Shown: positions 35,068 through 42,903, counted from the first letter of the stretch. The stretch: 49,311 bases of DNA from Deltaproteobacteria bacterium (GCA_020850995.1 JADZDP010000239.1:1-49311), one strand, 5' to 3'. The notes: a model not told the origin generated them from the sequence alone. Numbers and translations are program-made.

Positions 35068-36510
35068 TCAGGGGGTCGCGCCGTACTCGAAGGCGCCCGC
35101 GTCGCAGTCGCCGTCGTCGCGCAGGAAGCCGCGCTGGTCGGTGGCGGGGCAGGTGCCCTGGTCGGCGGCGCCCACCGCGGGGCTCAGCGCGGCGAGTGCC
35201 AGCGTTGGCGTGACCCCGCCATTGAGCGCGAGCTGTTCGTCGAGCAGCGGATCGCCTACCCGATCAGTGGCGCCGAGCTCGCAGACGGGATCGTTCGCCG
35301 ACAGCACGTTGCCGCCGAGCGAGAGCACAACGCCCTGGCTGTCGATGGCGCAGATGGCTCCGTCGGCGTCATCGACCACGGTGCCCAAGAGCCTGAGCTG
35401 GCCGGGGTTCGCGGCTGACCCGTCGAGCGAGACGATGACGCCGGCGTTGTCCTTGAAGGTGCAGTGCACGAGCTCGACGGTCTGGTCGCCGCATACGAAG
35501 ATAGTCTGCGCGCCGATGTTGCCGAAGAAGGTGCTGTTGAAGAAATGCAGGGTACCGCTGGTGGCGCAGTTGACGTCGACGGCGCCGCCCCGATCGCTGG
35601 TGTTGGCGACGAAGGTGGTGCGACGGATGGTGACGTTGGCGCCGACGGTGGCGATGAACAGCGCGCCGCCGACGTCGGGGGCGTGGTTGCGATCGAAGAC
35701 GCTGTCCTCGAGGAGGAGCGAGGAAACGTCGTGCAGCCCAATGGCGCCGCCGCGCCCGAAGCCCGCGGGCGTCTCCAAGCGATTCTGCACGAAGGTGGTA
35801 CGCAAGGCCTCGAGGCGCCCGTCGTCGTTCACGGTGATGGCGCCGCCCTCGTAGTACGTGTCGTCGACGGTGGTGGTGATGTTCTGGCTCACCACGACAT
35901 CCTCCAGGCGCAAGGTCGCGCCCGTCTTGACGAGCGCGGCGGCGGCGTCCGTGGCCGAGCGGCCACCGGCCAGCGTCAGGTCGTGCAGCGTGAGGTGCGC
36001 GATGGTCTCGAGGACGAACAGGCGATTGCTGCCGCCACCCGCGAGCATGTTGCCGCCGCCGTGCACCAGGATCTCGGCGTTGGTCACGGTCACGCTGCTG
36101 CCAAGGACGATGGCGCCAAGTCCTCGGGGCACGCAGATGATCGACGGCAGCGGCGCGCGGCCCTGCGCCTCGGTGAGCGCGGCGCGCAAGCTGCAGGTCG
36201 CGTCGGTGGTGGCGCAGGCTCCGTCGTCGAGCGCGTCGTCGAGATCGGCGGTGGCGTCCACGGTGAAGTCGCCGACACAGGGCGGCTCGCCCTCGCCCTC
36301 GCCCTCGCCCTCGCCTTCGCCCTCGCCCTCGCCCTCGCCTTCACCCTCGCCTTCACCTTCACCCTCACCTCCGGCGCTGCACAGCCCGTCGACGCAGCGC
36401 TGCCCAGGCTCGCAGTTGGCGTCGGCCTGGCACGGTAGCGGTGTGAGCGCGAACGAGTAGCAGCCCGTGAGCGCCAGGAGCACGATGACCAGCAAGCGCC
36501 GGTCGCTCAC
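35068..36510 (-). CDS. Gly-Glu-repeat lipoprotein with beta-helix ectodomain
   Basis: Encodes 480 residues from a GTG at 36510, which overlaps the stop of the upstream gene as GTGA. Order: lipobox LTGC near residue 17, Cys module (CQADANCEPGQRCVDGLC), 14 Gly-Glu repeats, then a choice-of-anchor-Q-like right-handed beta-helix (CSLRAALTEAQ, then coils such as HLTLHDLTLAGG, LRLEDVVVSQN, LFIATVGANVTIRRTTFVANTS). It ends with DQRGFLRDDGDCDAGAFEYG, the usual close of such domains. This is a surface protein with a shorter spacer than its two relatives here. It is partner of the membrane-hairpin protein encoded just upstream. Confidence 0.82.
   Translation of the reverse strand: MSDRRLLVIVLLALTGCYSFALTPLPCQADANCEPGQRCVDGLCSAGGEGEGEGEGEGEGEGEGEGEGEGEGEGEPPCVGDFTVDATADLDDALDDGACATTDATCSLRAALTEAQGRAPLPSIICVPRGLGAIVLGSSVTVTNAEILVHGGGNMLAGGGSNRLFVLETIAHLTLHDLTLAGGRSATDAAAALVKTGATLRLEDVVVSQNITTTVDDTYYEGGAITVNDDGRLEALRTTFVQNRLETPAGFGRGGAIGLHDVSSLLLEDSVFDRNHAPDVGGALFIATVGANVTIRRTTFVANTSDRGGAVDVNCATSGTLHFFNSTFFGNIGAQTIFVCGDQTVELVHCTFKDNAGVIVSLDGSAANPGQLRLLGTVVDDADGAICAIDSQGVVLSLGGNVLSANDPVCELGATDRVGDPLLDEQLALNGGVTPTLALAALSPAVGAADQGTCPATDQRGFLRDDGDCDAGAFEYGATP
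36286..36369 (-). repeat. In-frame hexamer repeat encoding (Gly-Glu)n, short copy
   Basis: Fourteen Gly-Glu units (28 codons, 84 bases) read on the minus strand. This is less than half the length of the copies at 25887 and 47162, with the same mixture of GGC/GGT and GAG/GAA codons. Length difference between paralogues fits independent expansion and contraction. Confidence 0.96.
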
Positions 36511-37142
36511 GGCGCGTCTCCCGCAGCGACGACGAGGAGCACCGCGCCCGCGCCCGCGAGGAGCACGCCCGCGCCACCAACGGCGACGCTCAGCTGCCCA
36601 AGGGTGCGCAGGCTCGTGCGCTCGCCACCGGGCTTGGCGGGGTCGGCGAGGGAGGTCTCGGCCAGCGCGAGGCCGCCGGCGCCGCCGAGCAGGAGGAGGG
36701 CACCTGCCCCACCCGTCACCGCGCCGGCGATGAGCAGGCCGCTTGGCGCAGCCGGCGCAGAGGCAGGGTGCGGTGGCTCGGGCGCGGTCGCGGACGCCTG
36801 CGCCGCGCGCTCCGCTTCAATCTCCTGCCGGACGCTCTCGAAGAAGAGCGCCACCTTGGGCGGCGTGTCGGGTGCCAGGCGGGTACCGGGCGCCCGCAGC
36901 AGCACGTAGCGGAAGTTGATGCGCGCCTCCAGGTCGCGCCCGAGGATGCGGTGGGCGACGCCGGCGAGCACGTTGGCGCGCACCTTCTCCTCGTCGCTCG
37001 CGCCGGGGGCGGTGGCAGCCAGCATCGCCTGGTCGGCGGCGAGCTCATACTCGAGCGCAGCCATGGCGGCCTCGCTGGCCGCCAGGAGATCCCCCGGCGT
37101 GCTCGGCGTGGCGAGGATGATGAGCGCGGCGAGGGGCAGCAC
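36507..37142 (-). CDS. Exported helical protein with C-terminal membrane hairpin
   Basis: Encodes 211 residues from a GTG at 37142. The short hydrophobic start (LPLAALIILATPSTPGD) is a signal peptide. A helical, TPR-like middle follows (LLAASEAAMAALEYELA, VLAGVAHRILGRDLEARINFRYVLL) with the DTPPKVALFFESVRQEIEAERAA segment seen in TPR-like proteins. A Pro/Ala linker leads to two C-terminal membrane helices (about 150-175 and 188-208) around a charged loop. The stop overlaps the GTG start of the Gly-Glu lipoprotein. The CsgG-like gene at 24820 ends and couples the same way, although the N-terminal domains differ. Confidence 0.72.
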   Translation of the reverse strand: MLPLAALIILATPSTPGDLLAASEAAMAALEYELAADQAMLAATAPGASDEEKVRANVLAGVAHRILGRDLEARINFRYVLLRAPGTRLAPDTPPKVALFFESVRQEIEAERAAQASATAPEPPHPASAPAAPSGLLIAGAVTGGAGALLLLGGAGGLALAETSLADPAKPGGERTSLRTLGQLSVAVGGAGVLLAGAGAVLLVVAAGDAP

Positions 37143-37214
37143 CGACCGAGCATACTGCGCGCTGGTGATCCGGGTGGGGTTGTCGCCGTGCGCCGAGGTG
37201 CGCACCCTTGGACG

Positions 37215-37598
37215 ATGTCCATGCGCGACGATGTGCTGCTGCGCGCCATTCACCAACTGGTGGAGGCGCTCTTGCGAGCCGTGGGCCTGCGCAAGAAGAA
37301 GGACCTGCCAGCGGCCGAGCAAGCGCTCGGCGAGGGCCTTGGCGCGCTCGGCTTGCCGCTCGGCCTGCTGGCAGGGCTCGACGCAGACACGCTCGCCGGC
37401 CTGGTGCAAGATCCGGCGCGGCGCGCCCTGGTAGCCGCCGCGCTGGCCGAGCTGGCGGAGCTCCGGCTGGCCGCGGGGCGCCCGCACGAGGCCTCGACCT
37501 TGCGTGAGCGCGCCGCGCGCCTCGCCGACGGCCTCGACGTCGAAGGGCTACCAGAGCCGGTGCAGACCGCCCTGGGGCGTGCGAGGATGCCGTGGTGA
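37215..37598 (+). CDS. Small helical cytoplasmic protein, unknown function
   Basis: Encodes 127 residues from ATG 37215 (ATG 37221 also in frame). Wholly helical and leucine-rich: VLLRAIHQLVEALLRAVGLRKKKDL, LPLGLLAGLDADTLAGLV, AALAELAELRLAAGRPHEA. There is no signal peptide or membrane helix. The stop overlaps the GTG start of the Ser/Thr kinase gene, so the two are translationally coupled and it may be a kinase partner or substrate. This layout opens an operon that runs to the aldolase gene. No family recognised. Confidence 0.68.
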   Translation: MSMRDDVLLRAIHQLVEALLRAVGLRKKKDLPAAEQALGEGLGALGLPLGLLAGLDADTLAGLVQDPARRALVAAALAELAELRLAAGRPHEASTLRERAARLADGLDVEGLPEPVQTALGRARMPW

Positions 37599-39031
37599 GC
37601 GCCGCCCGCACTGCCACCGAGACGCGCACCCAGACGCGCACGGAAACGCGCACGGAAACGCGCACGGAAACGCGCGCAGAGACGCGGCGCGCACCCGACA
37701 TCGTGGCCGGCGTGGTCGACGCCGGCAAGCTCGCCGACGAGATCGCCGCCACCTCGGTGGACCCGCGCCTGTGGACCGGTGCCTTCGCCACCAACGTGTG
37801 GGGCGGGCGCTTCGCCGTCGACGGCGTGCTCGGCGAGGGCGCGCAGGGCACCACCTTCCAGGGCACCGACCTGAAGACCGGCGCGCGCGTGGCCATCAAG
37901 GTGTTCGACGTGGGCCGCGCCAAAGACTGGAAGGCGCTGCAGCTCTTCGACCGCGAGGCCGAGACCCTCAAGAGCGTCGATCACCCGGGCATCCCCAAGC
38001 TGCTCGACGTCATCGTCGACGAGGAGACGGGCGCGCGCGCGTTGGTGCGCACGCTGGTGCCCGGCGAGAGCTTGGCCGCCGAGGTGAAGAGCAAGGGCCC
38101 GTTGTCCGAGGCCGCGCTGTGGAGCGTCATCATCGACGTCACCGACGTGCTCGGCGCGCTGCACGGCAGGAGCTCGCCCATCGTGCACCGCGACCTCAAG
38201 CCGGCCAACATGATCCGCCGCCCCGACGGCAAGGTGTGCCTGGTGGACTTCGGCGGCGTGGGCCGCACGCGCGAGAGCGCCGGCTCCACGGTGGTCGGCA
38301 CCTTCGGCTACATGGCGCCCGAGCAGCTCTACGGCGCGCAGACACCGGCGACGGACATGTACGCGTTCGGCGCGACGCTGTTGATGCTGGCCACCGCGCA
38401 AGAGCCCGAGGAGCTGCCGCGAAACGGCCTGTCCATCGACGTCGACAAGGCCGCCGCCAAGCTCTCGCCGCAACTGCGCGCGCTCTTGAAGAAACTGACC
38501 GCCCCTGACCCGAGCGGCCGCCCGGCCGACGCCAAGGCGCTGCTCGGCGAGCTGCACGCCATCGCCGACGCCAAGGAGCGCCCCGTCATCGAGCCCTCGT
38601 GGCCCGAGCCCATGGTCGATAGCCCCTTCGCCTCCCGCGGTGGCGACGGTGACTTCCTCGTGGGCATCGTGGGGCTCGTGTTCGGCGTGCTCGGCGTTGT
38701 CGGCGCCGTCATCGTGGGGCAAGTGGTGATCCCGCTGGTGCTCACCATCCTCGCCTCGTTCTCCGAGGGCGAGCAGAAGCAGCGCCTGTTGGCGGCGCGC
38801 GAGCGCGTGGCCGAGGCGTCGCGGGTGGCCCAGCGCTCCTTCCAGCGCTCCGCCGAGCACGGCGCGCGCAAGCTCGAGAGCGTCTCCGAGCGCGAGCGCG
38901 AGCGCCAACGGAGCCGCGCCGACCAACGTCGCGAGCTCAAGCGCCACTGGAAGGACGAGGAGCGCCGCCTCAAGCAGATCGCCAAGGAGGCGCGGCGCTC
39001 GGCGCGGCGAAATGGCAAGTTCTGGGCGTGA
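37592..39031 (+). CDS. Hanks-type Ser/Thr protein kinase, membrane-anchored
   Basis: Encodes 479 residues from a GTG at 37592 or 37595. A short Thr-Glu-Thr-Arg repeat (about 9-32) precedes the kinase domain: glycine loop LGEGAQGTT (about 80-88), VAIKVFD, catalytic IVHRDLKPANMI near 199, VDFGGVG near 219 and YMAPEQLYG. These active residues are intact. Residues about 356-390 are one or two membrane helices (IVGLVFGVLGVVGAVIVGQ), and the C-terminal 80 residues form a highly charged coiled coil (RERERQRSRADQRRELKRHW). Most one-helix kinases of this type carry a sensor outside; here the helix-coil tail is the only extra. It precedes lspA by 54 bases. Confidence 0.88.
   Translation: MVSAARTATETRTQTRTETRTETRTETRAETRRAPDIVAGVVDAGKLADEIAATSVDPRLWTGAFATNVWGGRFAVDGVLGEGAQGTTFQGTDLKTGARVAIKVFDVGRAKDWKALQLFDREAETLKSVDHPGIPKLLDVIVDEETGARALVRTLVPGESLAAEVKSKGPLSEAALWSVIIDVTDVLGALHGRSSPIVHRDLKPANMIRRPDGKVCLVDFGGVGRTRESAGSTVVGTFGYMAPEQLYGAQTPATDMYAFGATLLMLATAQEPEELPRNGLSIDVDKAAAKLSPQLRALLKKLTAPDPSGRPADAKALLGELHAIADAKERPVIEPSWPEPMVDSPFASRGGDGDFLVGIVGLVFGVLGVVGAVIVGQVVIPLVLTILASFSEGEQKQRLLAARERVAEASRVAQRSFQRSAEHGARKLESVSERERERQRSRADQRRELKRHWKDEERRLKQIAKEARRSARRNGKFWA
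37616..37687 (+). repeat. 12-base tandem repeat in the kinase N-terminus
   Basis: Six copies of a 12-base unit based on ACGCGCACGGAA, encoding Thr-Arg-Thr-Glu/Gln repeats. The third to fifth copies are identical, so the repeat expanded recently. The unit keeps the reading frame. The segment lies just after the start, ahead of the kinase domain, and is a low-complexity, Thr-rich stretch that might itself be phosphorylated. Confidence 0.85.
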
Positions 39032-39085
39032 GGGCCTCGGCAGCGGGCCTTGTGCGCACGATACGCGTGGGGCAAGAGGAAGCCG

Positions 39086-39817
39086 ATGAAGTTGTCCGAC
39101 GTCGCCGCGCTCCTGTTCAAGCACCGCGTGGCGTTTTTGCTCGTGTGGGTGCTCTGCTGGGTCGGCTGTGACCAGGCGACCAAGGTGTGGGCCCAAGGGG
39201 CCCTCGCAGAAGAGCGCACCGTGGTGCGGCCGAAGGAGGTGCTGTCGCCCGACGGCACCAGCACGCGCGTCGACGAGAGCGTGACCCAGTTCTTCGCCAA
39301 GCGCAGCATCAGGGTGCACGAGAACGGCTGGTTCGGGCTCGGCTTCAAGTACGCCGAGAACCGCGCTGCGGCCTTCAGCCTGACCGAGTCGATCCCCGAG
39401 GGCGCGCGCCGGCCCATCTTGCTGCTCGTCAGCATCGGCGCGTGCGCGCTCATCACGGTCTGGTATCTGCGCCTCAAGGTGGCCGACGGTCTCCTCATGC
39501 TCTCGTTCGCGCTCATCATCGGCGGCGCGCTCGGCAACTTCCTCGATCGCCTGCGTCTCTCCTACGTCATCGACTTCCTCGACATGTACGCCACCGCGCC
39601 CGGGGCGGTAGCGTGGCTGCGCGCGCCGCACTCGTTCTTGGGCATCGGCCTGCGCATGTCCGAGCACTGGCCCACCTACAACGTCGCCGACATCGGCATC
39701 GTCTCCGGTGCCATCGGCGTCTTGTTGCGCACCTTCAAGCCCCTGCCAGACAGCAGCACCGGCGCCGCCGTTGAGGCCGACGCGCCCACCGCCACGCCCG
39801 CCAAAGAGGCGGCCTGA
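39086..39817 (+). CDS. lspA: Signal peptidase II (prolipoprotein signal peptidase), enlarged
   Basis: Encodes 243 residues; AGAGGA upstream supports ATG 39086. LspA cleaves diacylglyceryl-modified prolipoproteins before the Cys, the last step shared by all Sec lipoproteins here. Features: first helix ending CDQATKVWA, AENRAAAFSL near 92, GGALGNFLDRL (near 145, catalytic Asp) and NVADIGIVSGAIGVLL (near 198, second catalytic Asp). Typical LspA has about 160-170 residues. Extra length lies in the loop after helix 1 (about 37-85), in a loop near 165-195 and in a Thr/Ala-rich C-terminal tail. The stop shares a base with the following EutN gene start (TGATG), giving close coupling. Confidence 0.93.
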   Translation: MKLSDVAALLFKHRVAFLLVWVLCWVGCDQATKVWAQGALAEERTVVRPKEVLSPDGTSTRVDESVTQFFAKRSIRVHENGWFGLGFKYAENRAAAFSLTESIPEGARRPILLLVSIGACALITVWYLRLKVADGLLMLSFALIIGGALGNFLDRLRLSYVIDFLDMYATAPGAVAWLRAPHSFLGIGLRMSEHWPTYNVADIGIVSGAIGVLLRTFKPLPDSSTGAAVEADAPTATPAKEAA

Positions 39818-40089
39818 TGTACCTGGCGCGCGTCATCGGCACCGTGGTGGCCACGAAGAAGGCCGACGACATGAAGGGGCTCAAGCTCCTGGTGGTCGAG
39901 CCCGTCGATCGCGACCACAAGGCGAGCGGCGAGGCCCACGTGGCCGTCGACGTGGCACAGGCCGGCGAAGGCGATCTCGTCACCTGCGTGGGCTCGCGCG
40001 AGGCGGCGCTGGCGCTCGAGCCGAGCTTCGTGCCGGTGGACGCCGCCATCATCGGCATCGTCGACCACGACGACTGGGTGCGCGCATGA
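39817..40089 (+). CDS. EutN/CcmL-type microcompartment vertex protein 1
   Basis: Encodes 90 residues, the normal length for a BMC-P (EutN/CcmL) pentamer that closes the vertices of a bacterial microcompartment. Visible family pattern: VIGTVVATKKADDMKGLKLLVVEPVD, then VAVDVAQAGEGDLVTCVGSREA and a final VDAAIIGIVDHDDW, the pentamer interface strands. Start ATG 39817 overlaps the lspA stop. The stop overlaps the start of a second such gene by four bases, so the two are made together. It has no hexamer partner in the window. Confidence 0.92.
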   Translation: MYLARVIGTVVATKKADDMKGLKLLVVEPVDRDHKASGEAHVAVDVAQAGEGDLVTCVGSREAALALEPSFVPVDAAIIGIVDHDDWVRA

Positions 40090-40418
40090 TCCTGTGCGAC
40101 GTCGTCGGCACCGTGGTGATGACCGTGAAGCACCCGGCGCTCTCGGGCGAGAAGGTGCTGTGCTGCCAGCCGCTCGACGACGCCAAGAAGGCCGCGGGCA
40201 GCGTCATCCTGGCCGTCGACCGCGCGCAGGCCGGCGTGGGCGACCGCGTGCTGGTGCTGCGCGAGGGCAGCGGCTGCCGACAGATCATCGGGCGCGAACA
40301 GGGCAAGCACGTCGACGAGGCCGTCAAGATGGACTGGCCGGTGCGCTCCATGGTGGTGGGCGTGGTCGATCGCGTCGACGTCGAGCCGCGCGCCAAGGCC
40401 AAGGACGCCAAGGCGTGA
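40086..40418 (+). CDS. EutN/CcmL-type microcompartment vertex protein 2
   Basis: Encodes 110 residues. ATG 40086 overlaps the preceding stop (ATGA). Pattern: DVVGTVVMTVKHPALSGEKVLCCQPLD, then ILAVDRAQAGVGDRVLVLREGSGCRQI and VVGVVDRVDVEPR. The GTVVxTxKHPALxGxKLL core is closer to the EutN/CcmL consensus than in the first protein. The extra 20 residues are mainly a Lys/Ala tail. Two different BMC-P proteins in one operon are known from Haliangium-type and planctomycete microcompartments, where mixed pentamers occur. It is followed after four bases by the aldolase gene. Confidence 0.92.
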   Translation: MILCDVVGTVVMTVKHPALSGEKVLCCQPLDDAKKAAGSVILAVDRAQAGVGDRVLVLREGSGCRQIIGREQGKHVDEAVKMDWPVRSMVVGVVDRVDVEPRAKAKDAKA

Positions 40419-40422
40419 GCCC

Positions 40423-41097
40423 GTGAGCGAGCCGCTCAAGCGCCAGGTTGCCGAGCTCGCGCGCGGGCTGCATGCCGCGGGTTGGGTGGCCAACCACGAC
40501 GGCAACGCCTCCGCGCGCCTGGCCGACGGCAGGCGCTTTTTGGCCACGCCCACGGCCGTCTCCAAGCGCCTGGTCGACGCCCACGACGTGCTCACCGTCG
40601 ACATCGAGGGCAAGGTGCTCTCCGGGCGCAAGCGCCTGTTCTCCGAGTGGCACCTGCACGCCGCCGCCTACCGCGCGCGCGCCGACGTGGGCGCCGTGCT
40701 GCACGCGCACCCGCCGCATGCCACCACCGTTGGCCTGGCGAGGAAGCAGCTCGGTGTGCCCGCGCTGCCCGAGATGGTGGTGAGCCTGGGCGCCAACCTG
40801 CCCACCATCGAGTACGCGCTGCCCAAGAGCCCCGCGCAAGACGCCGCGCTCGCGCGCGCCCTCGGTGATGGCGACGCCGACGCCGTGCTCATCGCCGGCA
40901 ACGGTGTGCTCACGGTGGGCGTCGACCTCGAGCAGGCCTACCTGCGCATGGAGCTGGTCGAGCACTACGCGCGCATGGTGGTGGCCGCGGCGCCGCTCGG
41001 AGGCCTGGGCGCGCTGCCGGCCGACGACGTCAAAAAGCTGCTCGACGCGCGCACCAAGGCGGGGCTCGGCAAGGCCGGCCGCGCTGCTGTGCGCTGA
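40423..41097 (+). CDS. Class II aldolase/adducin-family sugar-phosphate aldolase
   Basis: Encodes 224 residues from a GTG at 40423. The zinc-site pattern of fuculose/rhamnulose-phosphate aldolases is complete: FSEWHLHAAAYRARADVGAVLHAHPPHATTVG, giving the catalytic Glu and the His-x-His zinc ligands, and a later VEHYARMV with the third His. N-terminal GLHAAGWVANHDGNASARL is the substrate loop. Such enzymes cleave deoxy-sugar phosphates to lactaldehyde and dihydroxyacetone phosphate. Together with EutN-type vertices this matches fucose/rhamnose microcompartments, where lactaldehyde is enclosed. It ends the operon: the next gene is on the opposite strand 18 bases away. Confidence 0.88.
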   Translation: MSEPLKRQVAELARGLHAAGWVANHDGNASARLADGRRFLATPTAVSKRLVDAHDVLTVDIEGKVLSGRKRLFSEWHLHAAAYRARADVGAVLHAHPPHATTVGLARKQLGVPALPEMVVSLGANLPTIEYALPKSPAQDAALARALGDGDADAVLIAGNGVLTVGVDLEQAYLRMELVEHYARMVVAAAPLGGLGALPADDVKKLLDARTKAGLGKAGRAAVR

Positions 41098-41115
41098 GCT
41101 CTCGTTCTGGCCGGC

Positions 41116-42903
41116 TCAGGGCGGCGAGCAGGACCCGTCGAGGCGGCACAGCCCACCGCCGCAGTCGTCGGCGCTGCCGCAGCGCTCGAGCACGCCGTCG
41201 AAGGCGCTGGCCGCGCGCGCCGCGTCTTCGGCGCGCACCTCGACCATGAGCCGGTCGCCGCGCAGGCACTCGCACTCGCTGCACGCGCCGGGGTCGAGCG
41301 CTCCCTGGTGGTCGATGGACACCAGCGCCAGCGCGCGGCTGCCGAGGGCCCAGCTCAAGACGCCGAGCAGCTCGTCGAGCGTGCCGGGCGCGGTGGTCTC
41401 ACCAGCTTGCTCCCAGGGGTTGCCGCACTGGATGGGCGCCACCGTGAACAGCACGCTGGACGAGCAAGGCGCGCCGGCCATCAGCTCGGTGGTGTTGCCG
41501 CACTCGTCGAGCAGATCGCACGAGAGCGCGAGCTCGTCGTTGGCGCTGCTGCCGTCGGTGGGCGCGCACTGATGGCAGGTGGCGACCGCCGGCCCGTTCT
41601 CGAGGGTGAGCGGGGTGCCGTCGTTGCCCGCCAGCACGAAGCTGCCCAAGGCCGAGCAGCTCTGGCCGTTGCAGCTCGAGTAGATGGGCTCGCCGCTGCT
41701 CGGGTCGTAGCAGACCTCGCAGCCGTTTTCGTCCTCGTCGCTCACCACGGTCTCGCAGGAGGGCGGCGGCGCGCCGCCGCAGTCGCGGTAGACCTCGACG
41801 CCGGTGTCGAGGTCGTAGCAGGCCGTACAGCGCTGGGTGGCGTCGGCCAGCTCCTCGCAATAGATGGTGGGCTCGCCGATGCAGCTGGTCTCGATCTGGC
41901 CGCTGTCGGCCGGGCAGCTCCGGCACAGGCTGCCGTCGTCGGCGTACTCGAACCAGCACGGCGCCGGCGCCTCGCAGTCCTCGCCCGCGTTGCAGTCGTT
42001 GCGCTCACACGAGGTCGACGTAATCGCTCCGAACTGGTCGACGCACACCACGCAAGTCTGATCGGTGTAGCTGAGCACCTCGCACTGGTCGGGCGCCGGC
42101 ACATCGGGGCTGCAGCCCTGGTCCACCACGATGCCGTTGGCGTCGACGCAGGTGGTGCACCACAGCCCGTCGACGGTGACGTTCTCGACACACGACACGG
42201 GCACGGTGTCGTCGGAGCAACGGTGGCTCAGGAGCACGTCGTCGGCCCAGCAGTCGACGCAGCGGCCGGCGTCGTTGCCGTAGGCCTCGCAGAAGTCGGG
42301 CTCGAGGCGGTCGTCGCCCGCGCCGGCGCAGTCTTGCACCACCACCACGCCCTCGCGCGTGCACACGCGGCAGGTGGCGCTGCCCAGCACCTCGGCGTGG
42401 CACTCGTCGCTGGCGGGCTCGCAGCGCGTCTCGGTGACGACGCCACGCTCGTCGCGGCACACGGCGCAGGCCATGTCCGGCGACGACGGGTCGCCGGGCT
42501 CGACCGGGGCCGGCTCGCACTCGAGCGCGCCTTGCGGGCCGGGCGCGAAGCAGTCGTCGAACAGCACCTCGCCGCCGTCGGTGGCGCAGTAGCGGCAGCG
42601 CTCTCCCTGTGCGTCGAAGCGCAGCTCGCACTCGGCAACCGTGGCCGCGCCACAAATGACCACCTCACCACCCGCGCCGTCGCAGCTGGCGCAGGTCTCG
42701 CCGTCGTCGCGGTCGACGGATTGTCCGTCGCAGCCCGGGCTGGTGATGGCGCAGGACCCGTCGGCGCAGGGGTCGCCCTCGGGCCCGCCGTCGTTGTCGC
42801 CCTGGCATTGCTCCAGCGTGGGGTCGAAGAAGCACTCGCAGCCGACCGCCCCGGCCACGCCGACGACGGCGAGCAGGGTGCGCAGGAACGACATGCGGGC
42901 CAT
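41116..42903 (-). CDS. Large Cys-repeat lipoprotein
   Basis: Encodes 595 residues from ATG 42903 (ATG 42894 also possible and better spaced from AAGG). A hydrophobic signal ends VAGAVGC near residue 22, a likely lipobox. The body is about nine repeats of roughly 40 residues with the frame C-x2-C-x-(D/E)-x2-G-(hydrophobic)2-x3-C, as in CAVCRDERGVVTETRC, CRVCTREGVVVVQDC, CTTCVDANGIVVDQGC and CVVCVDQFGAITSTSC. Each repeat can form one disulfide-locked hairpin, giving a long rod. The last quarter differs and ends in another Cys module (CGGGLCRLDGSC). It converges with the aldolase gene. No known family. Confidence 0.74.
   Translation of the reverse strand: MARMSFLRTLLAVVGVAGAVGCECFFDPTLEQCQGDNDGGPEGDPCADGSCAITSPGCDGQSVDRDDGETCASCDGAGGEVVICGAATVAECELRFDAQGERCRYCATDGGEVLFDDCFAPGPQGALECEPAPVEPGDPSSPDMACAVCRDERGVVTETRCEPASDECHAEVLGSATCRVCTREGVVVVQDCAGAGDDRLEPDFCEAYGNDAGRCVDCWADDVLLSHRCSDDTVPVSCVENVTVDGLWCTTCVDANGIVVDQGCSPDVPAPDQCEVLSYTDQTCVVCVDQFGAITSTSCERNDCNAGEDCEAPAPCWFEYADDGSLCRSCPADSGQIETSCIGEPTIYCEELADATQRCTACYDLDTGVEVYRDCGGAPPPSCETVVSDEDENGCEVCYDPSSGEPIYSSCNGQSCSALGSFVLAGNDGTPLTLENGPAVATCHQCAPTDGSSANDELALSCDLLDECGNTTELMAGAPCSSSVLFTVAPIQCGNPWEQAGETTAPGTLDELLGVLSWALGSRALALVSIDHQGALDPGACSECECLRGDRLMVEVRAEDAARAASAFDGVLERCGSADDCGGGLCRLDGSCSPP

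Noticed and set aside
39817..41097. Complete microcompartment operon
   Set aside because: No BMC-H/BMC-T shell gene, aldehyde dehydrogenase or phosphotransacylase is present; only vertices and aldolase can be supported.
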